Source: Thalassobellus sediminis (GTDB lineage Bacteria > Bacteroidota > Bacteroidia > Flavobacteriales > Flavobacteriaceae). Taken from it: 64,000 nt of DNA. How positions within the stretch are numbered: the stretch's first letter is position 1; every line of letters starts with the position of its first letter. Where the stretch lies: positions 806,001 to 870,000 of the forward strand of contig NZ_JBISCD010000040.1 of NCBI RefSeq assembly GCF_044386045.1. Reading direction: 5' to 3'. The translations under genes and the position numbers were made by a program. Below the pieces are notes generated by a model that was given only the letters and a program-made list of their open reading frames with translations, was not told the origin of the DNA and did no database searches. This document shows positions 8,502-16,998 of this stretch, one piece after another.

Positions 8502-9803
8502 ATGGCTTGCGCAAGTTGCTCAACAAAAGACGGCTCTCCAAAAGGCTGCAAAAATAACGGTACTTGTGGTACAGATAGTTGTAATAAATTAACTGTTTTT
8601 GATTGGCTAGCAAACATGTCGCTACCAAATGGCGAAAAACCATTTGATTGGGTTGAGGTACGTTTTAAAAACGGCAGAAAAAATTATTATAAAAACACCG
8701 AAAATTTAACCTTAAGTATTGGCGATATTATTGCTACACAAGCACAATCTGGTCATGATATTGGCATGGTTACCCTTACTGGGGAATTGGTGCGCGTTCA
8801 AATGAAGCGCAAAAATATTTCTGAAACTCCAGAAGAATTATTAAAAATATACAGAAAAGCAAGTCAAAAAGATATTGATATTTGGCAAACGGCACGCGAT
8901 AAAGAGGAACCTATGAAGGTTAAAGCGCGTCAATTTGCAATCGATTTGAAACTTCAAATGAAGATTTCAGATATTGAATTTCAAGGTGATGCTAGTAAAG
9001 CTACTTTTTACTATACAGCAGAAGAACGCGTAGATTTTCGTGAGCTTATTAAAGTATTTGCGCGTGAGTTTAGAACACGTATAGAAATGAAACAAGTAGG
9101 GTTTCGTCAAGAGGCTTCAAGACTTGGAGGTATTGGCTCTTGCGGACGTGAATTATGTTGCTCTACTTGGTTAACAGATTTTCGTTCGGTAAGTACTTCG
9201 GCAGCGCGTTACCAGCAACTATCATTAAATCCTCAAAAACTGGCAGGACAATGTGGTAAGTTAAAATGTTGTTTAAATTATGAATTAGATTCTTATTTAG
9301 ATGCTTTAAAAAGTTTTCCTAAAACAGATATTAAACTTAAAACTGAAAAAGGAACCGCTGTTTGTCAAAAAACTGATATTTTTAAAGGACATATGTGGTA
9401 CGCTTACGAAGGTGAGTGGATGAATTGGCATAAAATAACGACTCAGCAAGCCAATGAAATTATTGAAGCCAATAAAAAGAATAAACCCATTGCAAGTCTT
9501 GAAGAATATGCATCAGAGATTGTAGAGGATATTCAAACAGAATTTGAAAATGTTGTTGGGCAAGATAGTTTAACACGTTTTGATAGTCCAAAACCTAATA
9601 ATAAACGTAGAAACAATAGGAGAAAGCCTAATCAAAAAGGAAATCAGAAGTCCAAACCAAAATCAAACCAAGGAAATCAGGGGAATCAAGCTAATAAAAA
9701 AGTGGCTTCAAAGAATAAGCCTAACCCAAATAATAGAAATAAAAACAATAACAATAATAAAAGAAAACCTAAACCTCAAAACAGTAAAAATGTTGCGAAA
9801 TAG
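8502..9803 (+). CDS. ricT: PSP1-domain protein RicT (YaaT)
   Basis: 433 residues. The PSP1/RicT core carries the conserved GGIGSCGRELCCSTW and CGKLKCCLNYE cysteine motifs (about residues 206-260), which in Bacillus help hold [4Fe-4S] clusters of the RicAFT complex. The N-terminus has an extra Cys-rich piece (MACASCSTKDG, GTCGTDSCNK). The last 75 residues are a Lys/Asn/Gln-rich tail, poorly conserved and probably disordered, possibly nucleic-acid binding. No RicA/RicF partner is in the window. The final 14 bases overlap the start of gldH, which couples the two. Confidence 0.92.
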   Translation: MACASCSTKDGSPKGCKNNGTCGTDSCNKLTVFDWLANMSLPNGEKPFDWVEVRFKNGRKNYYKNTENLTLSIGDIIATQAQSGHDIGMVTLTGELVRVQMKRKNISETPEELLKIYRKASQKDIDIWQTARDKEEPMKVKARQFAIDLKLQMKISDIEFQGDASKATFYYTAEERVDFRELIKVFAREFRTRIEMKQVGFRQEASRLGGIGSCGRELCCSTWLTDFRSVSTSAARYQQLSLNPQKLAGQCGKLKCCLNYELDSYLDALKSFPKTDIKLKTEKGTAVCQKTDIFKGHMWYAYEGEWMNWHKITTQQANEIIEANKKNKPIASLEEYASEIVEDIQTEFENVVGQDSLTRFDSPKPNNKRRNNRRKPNQKGNQKSKPKSNQGNQGNQANKKVASKNKPNPNNRNKNNNNNKRKPKPQNSKNVAK

Positions 9804-10293
9804 TGTCGTATTATTTTTTTTAATTTTTTCTTTTGTATTTGTGTCTTGCGATTCAAATCGTGTTTTTGATGAATATAAATCATTGCCTAATTTATGGCAT
9901 AAAGATTCCATTATAGGGTTTAATGTAACACCTCCAGATTCAACAAAAAACTATAATTTATTTGTGAATTTAAGAAACACAAATGCTTACAAATACAATA
10001 ATTTATTTTTAATTGTCGAAATGGTTTATCCGCACGGAAAAATAATAAAAGATACTTTAGAGTATAGAATGGCAGACCCTAGCGGAAAGCTTCTAGGTAC
10101 TGGATTAACCGATGTTAAAGAAAACAAACTTTGGTATAAAGGTCAAGACAACCCTTTTGTTTTTAATGAAACAGGAGAATATACCATTAATATTCAGCAG
10201 GCTATGCGAGAGAACGGCAAAGTAAATGGTGTAACAGAACTTGAAGGCATTACAGATGTTGGTTTTAGAGTAGAACGTATAAATAATAATTAA
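9790..10293 (+). CDS. gldH: gliding motility lipoprotein GldH
   Basis: 167 residues from the ATG at 9790, which lies inside the end of ricT in another frame. That start is chosen because it gives a proper lipoprotein signal (MLRNSVVLFFLIFSFVFVSC, Cys20); upstream in-frame codons only read through the ricT tail. The mature domain with NLWHKDS, YNLFVNLRN, MADPSGKLLG and YTINIQQAMRENG is characteristic of GldH, an envelope lipoprotein needed for gliding and T9SS function in Flavobacterium. Its place between ricT and PBP1A is the usual one in this family. Confidence 0.93.
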   Translation: MLRNSVVLFFLIFSFVFVSCDSNRVFDEYKSLPNLWHKDSIIGFNVTPPDSTKNYNLFVNLRNTNAYKYNNLFLIVEMVYPHGKIIKDTLEYRMADPSGKLLGTGLTDVKENKLWYKGQDNPFVFNETGEYTINIQQAMRENGKVNGVTELEGITDVGFRVERINNN

Positions 10294-10295
10294 AT

Positions 10296-10341
10296 GTCAC
10301 ATCGAGTGATTTCGTTTTAGCGAAAAAGTATCGAGATGTAT
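10296..10341. repeat. dispersed REP-like repeat between gldH and PBP1A gene
   Basis: TGTCACATCGAGTGATTTCG, then TTTTAG, then a CGAAA and TATCGAGATGT arm. The inner stem TTTCG/CGAAA and the outer ACATC/GATGT can pair. I recognise the form as a short intergenic repeat common in flavobacterial genomes. Confidence 0.6.
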
Positions 10342-10354
10342 TAACCCAAAGTAC

Positions 10355-12706
10355 ATGGCAAAAACAAAAAAAAGCACAAAAACACCAGTTCAAGATTTTT
10401 CGAAATACACTCGTTGGTTTTGGATTTTATTTTTAGGAGGTATATTGTCTGGGGTTCTTATATTTTTATTAGCATCTTGGGGGGTGTTTGGAGAGATGCC
10501 AGATCACACAGTACTAGAAAACCCTAAAACTAATTTAGCAACTGAAATTATTTCTTCTGATGGCAAAACCCTTGGTAAATTTTATTTTGATGACAATAGA
10601 ACGCCTGTAAGTTATGATGATTTACCAGAGCATTTGGTAAACGCATTGATTGCTACTGAAGATGCACGTTATCGTAGCCATTCGGGGATTGATGCTATAG
10701 GAACTCTACGAGCAATAGCATTTCTTTCAACACGTGGAGGAGCTAGTACCATTACACAACAATTAGCCAAAAAATTGTTTCATGGTGAAGGATCAAAAAA
10801 TACAATTGGTCGTTTAACTCAAAAAATAAAAGAATGGATTATTGCTATTCGTTTAGAGCGTCAATATACCAAAGAAGAAATTATTGCTCAGTATTTTAAT
10901 ATTTACGATTTTTTAAATAATGCAGATGGTATTCGTAGTGCAGCAAGAATCTACTTTGGCAAGGAACCAATAGATTTAGATTTAAAAGAGTCTGCGATGT
11001 TGGTGGGTATGTTTAAAAATTCTTCATTATATAACCCGAGAAGGCGTCCTGAGTTGGTGAAAGAGAGGCGAAATGTTGTTTTAGCTCAAATGTATAAATA
11101 TGAATACATAACTGAAGCAGTAAAAGATTCACTTCAAAAAACCGATTTAGATTTAAATTATTCGCCAGAATCACATCGTGAAGGTATGGCAACTTATTTT
11201 AGAGAATATTTAAGAGGTTTTATGAAGGATTGGATTAAGAAAAACCCAAAGCCCGATGGAACTAAATGGAATATAAATAGTGATGGTTTAAAAATATACA
11301 CAACTATTGATTCGCGTATGCAGCAATATGCTGAAGATGCTGTACAACAACATATGCCTAGGTTGCAAGCAGAGTTTTTTAATCAGAATACACCAAAGAG
11401 AAACCCTACTGCACCTTTTTTAGATTTAGAGGAAGAAGAGATTGATGCTTTGATGAATAGAGGAATGAGGCAATCTGAGAGAAGGAGACATATGAAGTAC
11501 GATTTAAAAAAATCTGATGAAGAGATTAAAGCATCCTTTTATAAACCTACTAAAATGACGGTTTTTGCATGGAAAGACGGTAAAGCTTCAGAGATTGATA
11601 CGATAATGAAGCCTATAGATTCTATGCGTTATTATAAATCATTTTTACGCACAGGTATGATGTCTATGAATCCGCAAACAGGTCATGTAAAAGCTTGGGT
11701 TGGAGGTATTAATTATCGTCATTTTCAATACGATATGGTAAAACAAGGAAAACGTCAAGTTGGTTCTACATTTAAACCATTTGTTTATACTGCGGCTATA
11801 GATCAGCTTCATTATTCACCATGCGATGAGTTACCAGACACACCATTTTGTATAGATGCAGGTAAATATGGAAATCCTGAAGAGTGGTGCCCTAAGAATT
11901 CTAATGGAGAAAATGATTATGGAGGTACAAGGACTTTAAAAAGCGCTTTAGCAAACTCTGTAAACACAATAACTGCGAGATTAATAGATAAGGTTGGGCC
12001 GCAAACGGTAGTAGATTTAGCAAAGAAATTAGGAATAGAATCAGAAATACCTCCAGTACCATCTATAGCATTAGGAACACCAGATTTAAGTGTATACGAA
12101 ATGGTAGGTGCTTATTCAACTTTTGCTAATAAAGGGGTTTATACGAAACCGGTAATGGTTACGAGTATTGAAGATAAAAACGGAACTATATTGTATCAGT
12201 TTAAACCAGAAACACGCGATGTTTTAAGTGTAGAAACAACTTATGTTACTTTGAAGCTCATGGAAGGTGTAACACAATCCGGTTCTGGAGCTCGTTTACG
12301 AGGTAAAGGAGTAGATGCTTACAGGGTTGATTATAGAGAAATAATAACAGGCTATCCTTATGACTTTACAAATCCTATAGCAGGAAAAACTGGAACTACA
12401 CAAAACCAAAGTGATGGTTGGTTTATGGGTATAGTACCTAATTTGGTAACAGGTGTATGGGTTGGAGCCGAAGATAGAGCAGCGCATTTTAAAACGATTA
12501 CTTACGGTCAAGGAGCTGCTATGGCATTGCCTATTTGGGGTGTTTATATGAAAAGTTGTTATGCAGATGAAGGTTTAAATATTTCTAAAGAAGATTTTGA
12601 AGAACCTGCTGATTTATCAATAAATGTAGATTGTTCAAAAGTTGATGATGATACAATGGTTATTGATGATGATTCTGATGATACGCCTGACGATTTAGAT
12701 TTTTAA
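10355..12706 (+). CDS. mrcA: penicillin-binding protein 1A (bifunctional transglycosylase/transpeptidase)
   Basis: 783 residues, class A PBP size. One N-terminal membrane anchor (about 22-47). Glycosyltransferase domain with catalytic Glu102 in ATEDARYRSHSGID and the GGASTITQQLAKKLF motif; transpeptidase domain with Ser471 in GSTFKPF, SVN in ANSVNT and KTG in GKTGTTQN near residue 678. It polymerises and cross-links peptidoglycan in the periplasm. The C-terminal tail is strongly acidic (DDDTMVIDDDSDDTPDDLDF). Terminator at 12756-12785. Confidence 0.95.
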   Translation: MAKTKKSTKTPVQDFSKYTRWFWILFLGGILSGVLIFLLASWGVFGEMPDHTVLENPKTNLATEIISSDGKTLGKFYFDDNRTPVSYDDLPEHLVNALIATEDARYRSHSGIDAIGTLRAIAFLSTRGGASTITQQLAKKLFHGEGSKNTIGRLTQKIKEWIIAIRLERQYTKEEIIAQYFNIYDFLNNADGIRSAARIYFGKEPIDLDLKESAMLVGMFKNSSLYNPRRRPELVKERRNVVLAQMYKYEYITEAVKDSLQKTDLDLNYSPESHREGMATYFREYLRGFMKDWIKKNPKPDGTKWNINSDGLKIYTTIDSRMQQYAEDAVQQHMPRLQAEFFNQNTPKRNPTAPFLDLEEEEIDALMNRGMRQSERRRHMKYDLKKSDEEIKASFYKPTKMTVFAWKDGKASEIDTIMKPIDSMRYYKSFLRTGMMSMNPQTGHVKAWVGGINYRHFQYDMVKQGKRQVGSTFKPFVYTAAIDQLHYSPCDELPDTPFCIDAGKYGNPEEWCPKNSNGENDYGGTRTLKSALANSVNTITARLIDKVGPQTVVDLAKKLGIESEIPPVPSIALGTPDLSVYEMVGAYSTFANKGVYTKPVMVTSIEDKNGTILYQFKPETRDVLSVETTYVTLKLMEGVTQSGSGARLRGKGVDAYRVDYREIITGYPYDFTNPIAGKTGTTQNQSDGWFMGIVPNLVTGVWVGAEDRAAHFKTITYGQGAAMALPIWGVYMKSCYADEGLNISKEDFEEPADLSINVDCSKVDDDTMVIDDDSDDTPDDLDF

Positions 12707-12755
12707 TATTATTTTCTTCTAACAAGAATTTATTCTCTTTTAAAATAGAAATAGA

Positions 12756-12785
12756 CAAAAACCATTTATTTTGAATGGTTTTTGT
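12756..12785 (+). terminator. intrinsic terminator after PBP1A gene
   Basis: AAAAACCATT at 12757-12766, loop TATTTTG, AATGGTTTTT at 12774-12783, perfect stem followed by further T residues; about 50 bases after the stop codon. Confidence 0.8.
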
Positions 12786-12848
12786 TTGACATTGATTACT
12801 CATTATAATTCTATTATTCGTAATTTTATATGCATAAAATTGATAATA

Positions 12849-13550
12849 ATGATTAATAAAAAAGTAAATAATGTTGAATTGGCTCTTCAAGGCGTTTCAG
12901 ATAACATGACTTTTATGCTTGGTGGTTTTGGGCTTAGTGGTATTCCTGAAAATGCTATTGGGCAATTAGTAAAACTTGGAGTAAAAGGTTTAACCTGTAT
13001 TTCTAACAATGCAGGTGTAGACGATTTTGGATTAGGATTATTACTTCAGCAAAAGCAAATAAAAAAAATGGTGTCTTCTTATGTAGGTGAGAATGACGAA
13101 TTTGAGCGACAAATGCTTTCGGGAGAATTAGATGTAGAATTAATTCCTCAAGGTACATTGGCCGAACGTTGTCGAGCGGCTCAAGCAGGATTTCCAGCCA
13201 TTTATACACCTGCAGGTTACGGAACTGAAGTAGCAGAGGGTAAAGAAACCAGAGAGTTTGATGGTAAAATGTATGTGTTAGAGCATGCTTTTAAAGCAGA
13301 TTTTGCTTTTGTAAAAGCTTGGAAAGGTGATGCAGCAGGAAACTTGATTTTTAAAGGAACCGCTAGAAATTTTAATCCAAATATGTGCGGAGCAGCTAAA
13401 ATAACGGTTGCTGAGGTTGAAGAATTAGTGCCATTAGGAACTTTAGATCCTAATCAAATTCATATCCCAGGAATTTTTGTTCAACGTATTTTTCAAGGAG
13501 AAACCTATGAAAAGCGTATTGAACAACGTACTGTGAGAGTAAAAGAATAG
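12849..13550 (+). CDS. scoA: 3-oxoacid CoA-transferase subunit A
   Basis: 233 residues from ATG 12849 (MINKKVNNVELAL). A longer frame opens at 12771 but its extra 26 residues overlap the PBP1A terminator, so the shorter start is preferred. Family signature GGFGLSGIPENAI near the N-terminus, GVDDFGLGLLL and FKGTARNFNP are typical of the A subunit. With subunit B it moves CoA from succinyl-CoA to acetoacetate, in ketone-body or fatty-acid use. A palindromic repeat of about 83 bases separates it from subunit B. Confidence 0.94.
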   Translation: MINKKVNNVELALQGVSDNMTFMLGGFGLSGIPENAIGQLVKLGVKGLTCISNNAGVDDFGLGLLLQQKQIKKMVSSYVGENDEFERQMLSGELDVELIPQGTLAERCRAAQAGFPAIYTPAGYGTEVAEGKETREFDGKMYVLEHAFKADFAFVKAWKGDAAGNLIFKGTARNFNPNMCGAAKITVAEVEELVPLGTLDPNQIHIPGIFVQRIFQGETYEKRIEQRTVRVKE

Positions 13551-13553
13551 AGG

Positions 13554-13636
13554 TTGTTATTCCTGCGAAGACAGGAATACTCTTTTTAAAAATTAAGGTT
13601 TAATTAAAAAGATTCCTGCTTTCGCAGGAATGACAA
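13554..13636. repeat. palindromic MITE-like repeat between scoA and scoB
   Basis: Left end TTGTTATTCCTGCGAA, right end TTCGCAGGAATGACAA, near-perfect inverted arms; inside are a second ATTCCTG/CAGGAAT pair and an AT-rich centre (TTTTTAA...TTAAAAA). A close relative with the same ends lies at 25775-25859. Confidence 0.85.
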
Positions 13637-13648
13637 AAGAAAAGATAG

Positions 13649-14302
13649 ATGTTAGATAAAACAGGAATAGCAAAGCGTATAGCAAAAGAAGTGCAAGATG
13701 GTTATTATGTTAATCTAGGTATTGGCATACCAACTTTAGTCGCTAATTATGTTCGTAATGATATAGAAGTAGAATTTCAAAGTGAAAACGGTGTTTTAGG
13801 CATGGGACCTTTTCCTTTTGAAGGCGAAGAAGATGCTGATGTTATTAATGCAGGTAAGCAAACCATTACAACATTGCCTGGAGCTAGTTTTTTCGATTCA
13901 GCTATGAGTTTTTCTATGATTCGTGGACAACATGTAGATTTAACTATTTTAGGTGCTATGGAGGTAGCTGAAAATGGCGATATAGCCAATTGGAAGATTC
14001 CTGGTCGCATGGTAAAAGGTATGGGAGGTGCCATGGATTTAGTAGCCAGTGCCGAAAATATTATTGTAGCCATGATGCATACCAATAAAAGAGGCGAATC
14101 TAAGTTATTGAAAAAATGCTCATTACCACTTACAGGTGTTGGTTGTGTGAAAAAAATAGTCACTAATTTGGCAGTGCTTGAGGTAACTACTGAAGGGTTT
14201 AAACTTTTAGAACGTGCACCAGGTGTTACAGTTCAAACTATAAAAAGTGCTACAGAAGGGACTTTAATTATTGAAGGTGATATTCCTGAAATGAGTCTTT
14301 AA
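13649..14302 (+). CDS. scoB: 3-oxoacid CoA-transferase subunit B
   Basis: 217 residues. The catalytic glutamate is Glu46 in SENGVLGMGPFP, the residue that carries CoA as a thioester in this family; GIGIPTLVAN and GGAMDLVA are further subunit-B motifs. It pairs with the preceding subunit A. Terminator at 14333-14376. Confidence 0.95.
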   Translation: MLDKTGIAKRIAKEVQDGYYVNLGIGIPTLVANYVRNDIEVEFQSENGVLGMGPFPFEGEEDADVINAGKQTITTLPGASFFDSAMSFSMIRGQHVDLTILGAMEVAENGDIANWKIPGRMVKGMGGAMDLVASAENIIVAMMHTNKRGESKLLKKCSLPLTGVGCVKKIVTNLAVLEVTTEGFKLLERAPGVTVQTIKSATEGTLIIEGDIPEMSL

Positions 14303-14332
14303 AGCTTCATAAAAAAATAAATCAAACATAAG

Positions 14333-14376
14333 AAATCGATGAAATGTTAAAAATACATGCATTTCATCGATTTTTT
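14333..14376 (+). terminator. intrinsic terminator after scoB
   Basis: AAATCGATGAAATG (14333-14346), 13-base loop, CATTTCATCGATTT (14360-14373), then T residues. A perfect 14-base stem. Confidence 0.92.
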
Positions 14377-14466
14377 GTGTTTTTTGGCTGGTTTATTAAA
14401 AAGATGTCTGATATTAGTACTCCCCAAACATACCAAGTTTAAATTATAGATTTCCCCAAATCTATC

Positions 14467-14610
14467 ATGAATTTTACGCTTATGAATATTGCAACAAATC
14501 TACCTGAACAACCTACAAATGACGAGAGCAAATTCAAAGAAACTGTAAAAGAAAATTTACAATTTTTTAAAGGCTTAGTCTATTTAACAAAAAAAATATT
14601 CATGCTATAA
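14467..14610 (+). CDS. candidate small protein, 47 residues
   Basis: ATG at 14467, stop at 14608-14610, overlapping by six bases the end of the convergent ABC gene. Reads MNFTLMNIATNLPEQ then a charged segment and an amphipathic end (FFKGLVYLTKKIFML). It occupies nearly all of the gap between the scoB terminator and the ABC gene, but no clear promoter or ribosome-binding site is visible and I recognise no family. Low confidence. Confidence 0.25.
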   Translation: MNFTLMNIATNLPEQPTNDESKFKETVKENLQFFKGLVYLTKKIFML

Positions 14611-16284
14611 TCCTTTTGGTATAGCATGAATTAATTTTTTTGTGTACTCTTTTTGAGGCGACTTATATATAATATCAGCATCGTTTAATTCTTCTATTTT
14701 ACCTTTATTCATTACTAATAATTGATCACTCATGTATTTTACCACAGCTAGATCGTGCGAAATAAATATATAAGTAAATCCAAAAGTATCTTTAAGTTCG
14801 TTTAATAAGTTAAGAACTTGCGCTTGAACCGATATGTCTAAAGCAGAAACCGATTCGTCACAAACAATTAATTTAGGTTGTAGTGCAATGGTTCTTGCAA
14901 TACCAATACGTTGTCTTTGTCCGCCAGAAAATTCATGAGGATACCGGTTAAAATAATCTTCAGATAAACCAACCCGATTTAAAATATCTATAACTTTTTC
15001 TTTTCGTTCTTTATCAGAATTAAAAAGTTGGTGTACTTTCATAGGTTCCATAATGGCTTCTCCAACAGGAATTCGAGGATTTAAAGAGGAATAAGGGTCT
15101 TGAAAAATAATTTGAATGTCTTTTCTAAGTTTTCTAGTTTCTGTTTTAGAAAGCTTTGTAATATCGATGCCATCATATAAAATTTGTCCAACAGTCGCTT
15201 TATCTAGTTGAATAATGGCATTTCCTAAGGTTGATTTCCCGCAACCAGATTCGCCTACCAAGCCTAAAGTTTCGCCTTCATATAATTTAAAACTAACATC
15301 GTTTACAGCTTTAAAGGTTGTTGCTTTATTAAACCAGTTTCCTTTTGTTATATATTCTTTTTCAACATTAACAACTTCTAGTAAAGGCGTTTTATTATAT
15401 AATTTTTCGTGATTTTGTTTACGTTCTTCTGGGGTTATAATTGTGTTTGAAACCGTATTATTTAAATAATCGTCAATGGTTGGTAGTGTTTTTAGTCTGG
15501 TATCTAAAGACGGACGAGAGTTTATAAGTGCCTTGGTGTAATTATGTTGCGGCTTGTTAAAAATGTTTGTTACAGCTCCTTCTTCAACAATATTACCTTT
15601 GTACATAACTAACACACGATTAGCAATTTCAGAAATTAAAGATAAATCGTGCGTAATAAATATCACGCTCATTTTGGTTTCGGATTGCAGATCTTTTATG
15701 AGTTTAATAATCTCTTTTTGTACGGTAACATCAAGAGCGGTAGTAGGTTCGTCTGCTATTAAAATATCTGGTTTACAGGCAATAGCCATGGCAATCATGA
15801 CACGTTGCTTTTGACCACCAGAAATTTCGTGTGGATATTTATCATACGTTGTTTTTGCCTCGGGAAGTTTAACTTTTTCAAAAAGTAAAAGTGTCTCATT
15901 TTTGGCTTCTTGTTTTGAGAGTTTTGTGTGTTGTAATAATATTTCCTGAACCTGTTTTCCACAAGTCATAGATGGGTTTAAAGAACTCATAGGTTCCTGA
16001 AAAATCATGGCAATTTTATTACCTCTAATTTTTTGAAATAATTTTGGTGAAAGATTGGTTAGTTCTTCTTCATTATATGTAATGATACCAAAATTTATTT
16101 TTGAAATATTTTTAGGAAGAAGCCCTAGTATAGCTAATGAAGATACCGATTTTCCTGAACCAGATTCTCCAACAATTCCTAAAATTTCGTTCTTTTCTAA
16201 TTTGTATGAAATATTATGAATGACTTCGTTTTTTCCAAATGAAATAGATAGGTTTTCAACTTTTAATATAGTTTCTTTCGTCAT
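14605..16284 (-). CDS. two-domain ABC transporter ATPase (oligopeptide type, DppD-DppF / YejF-like)
   Basis: 559 residues made of two complete nucleotide-binding domains. The first has Walker A GESGSGKS at 39-46, signature ISGGQKQRV and Walker B ILIADEPTTALD; the second has GESGCGKS near 345, FSGGQRQRIGIA and LIVCDESVSALD. This is the fused form of the two ATPases that drive peptide or nickel importers. No permease or binding protein is in the window, so it is an orphan ATPase whose partners are encoded elsewhere. Its start directly abuts the stop of the exonuclease gene (TAA then ATG). Confidence 0.94.
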   Translation of the reverse strand: MTKETILKVENLSISFGKNEVIHNISYKLEKNEILGIVGESGSGKSVSSLAILGLLPKNISKINFGIITYNEEELTNLSPKLFQKIRGNKIAMIFQEPMSSLNPSMTCGKQVQEILLQHTKLSKQEAKNETLLLFEKVKLPEAKTTYDKYPHEISGGQKQRVMIAMAIACKPDILIADEPTTALDVTVQKEIIKLIKDLQSETKMSVIFITHDLSLISEIANRVLVMYKGNIVEEGAVTNIFNKPQHNYTKALINSRPSLDTRLKTLPTIDDYLNNTVSNTIITPEERKQNHEKLYNKTPLLEVVNVEKEYITKGNWFNKATTFKAVNDVSFKLYEGETLGLVGESGCGKSTLGNAIIQLDKATVGQILYDGIDITKLSKTETRKLRKDIQIIFQDPYSSLNPRIPVGEAIMEPMKVHQLFNSDKERKEKVIDILNRVGLSEDYFNRYPHEFSGGQRQRIGIARTIALQPKLIVCDESVSALDISVQAQVLNLLNELKDTFGFTYIFISHDLAVVKYMSDQLLVMNKGKIEELNDADIIYKSPQKEYTKKLIHAIPKGL

Positions 16285-16998
16285 TTATATATGCATAATT
16301 TCATCGTTACTTAATAAATCATCACCTCGTAAACGTAAAAATATTTGAGCTACGGCAATAGTATCTTTTTCGCAATAGATAATAATTCTGTCTACTTCCT
16401 TTTCTTCGTAATAAACACGATAGACTTCACTGCCATCAATGTCGTCTTTTGGTGATGGAATACCTAAAACATGAGTTAGTAATTTTAGTGAGGTGTAACT
16501 TTTATAATCTCCAAATTTCCATAATTCTAAAGTGTCTAAATGAGGCACCTCCCAAGGTTTTTTGCCAAAAAGATTTAGTTTGTATGGTAATTCTATATTA
16601 TGAATTATCATACGACGTGCTATATACGGAAAGTCGAATTCCTTACCATTATGAGCACAAAGTAAATGTTTGGTTTGATTAAAATGAGAACTTAATAGGT
16701 TTTTAAAGTCTTTTAAAATGGTAATTTCATCGCCATAAAAGGAGGTGACTCTAAATTGTCTTGAATCACCTTTAAATATAAAGTAACCAACAGATATGCA
16801 TACTATTTTGCCAAATTCTGCCCAAATGCCTGCTCTGTCATAAAACTCTTCAGCTGTGAATTCATCTTTTCGTTGGTATTTAGATTTGTGTTCCCATAGT
16901 GCCTGTTTTGTCTCATTTAATTCAGAGAAATATTGAACCTCAGGTACGGTTTCAATATCTAGAAATAATATGTTTTCAAGATCTAATTTTGCAATCAT
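16285..16998 (-). CDS. PolB-like 3'-5' exonuclease (DEDD superfamily)
   Basis: 237 residues. ExoI motif FLDIETVPE holds the DxE pair at 14-16; ExoII is HNGKEFDFPYIARR; ExoIII is in the YCEKDTIAVAQIFLR region near 212. This is the stand-alone 'DNA_pol_B_exo2'-type RNase-H-fold exonuclease. Partners and physiological substrate are unknown. It overlaps the serine hydrolase gene by four bases upstream and abuts the ABC gene downstream, so the three are one transcription unit. Confidence 0.88.
   Translation of the reverse strand: MIAKLDLENILFLDIETVPEVQYFSELNETKQALWEHKSKYQRKDEFTAEEFYDRAGIWAEFGKIVCISVGYFIFKGDSRQFRVTSFYGDEITILKDFKNLLSSHFNQTKHLLCAHNGKEFDFPYIARRMIIHNIELPYKLNLFGKKPWEVPHLDTLELWKFGDYKSYTSLKLLTHVLGIPSPKDDIDGSEVYRVYYEEKEVDRIIIYCEKDTIAVAQIFLRLRGDDLLSNDEIMHI

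Noticed and set aside
9580..9789. Long N-terminal extension of gldH
   Set aside because: It reads the ricT Lys/Asn-rich tail out of frame; the lipoprotein signal begins at 9790.
12771..12848. Upstream extension of scoA
   Set aside because: Overlaps the PBP1A terminator and has no family similarity.
13777..14163. 128-residue open frame on the minus strand
   Set aside because: Antisense to scoB, which has clear catalytic motifs.
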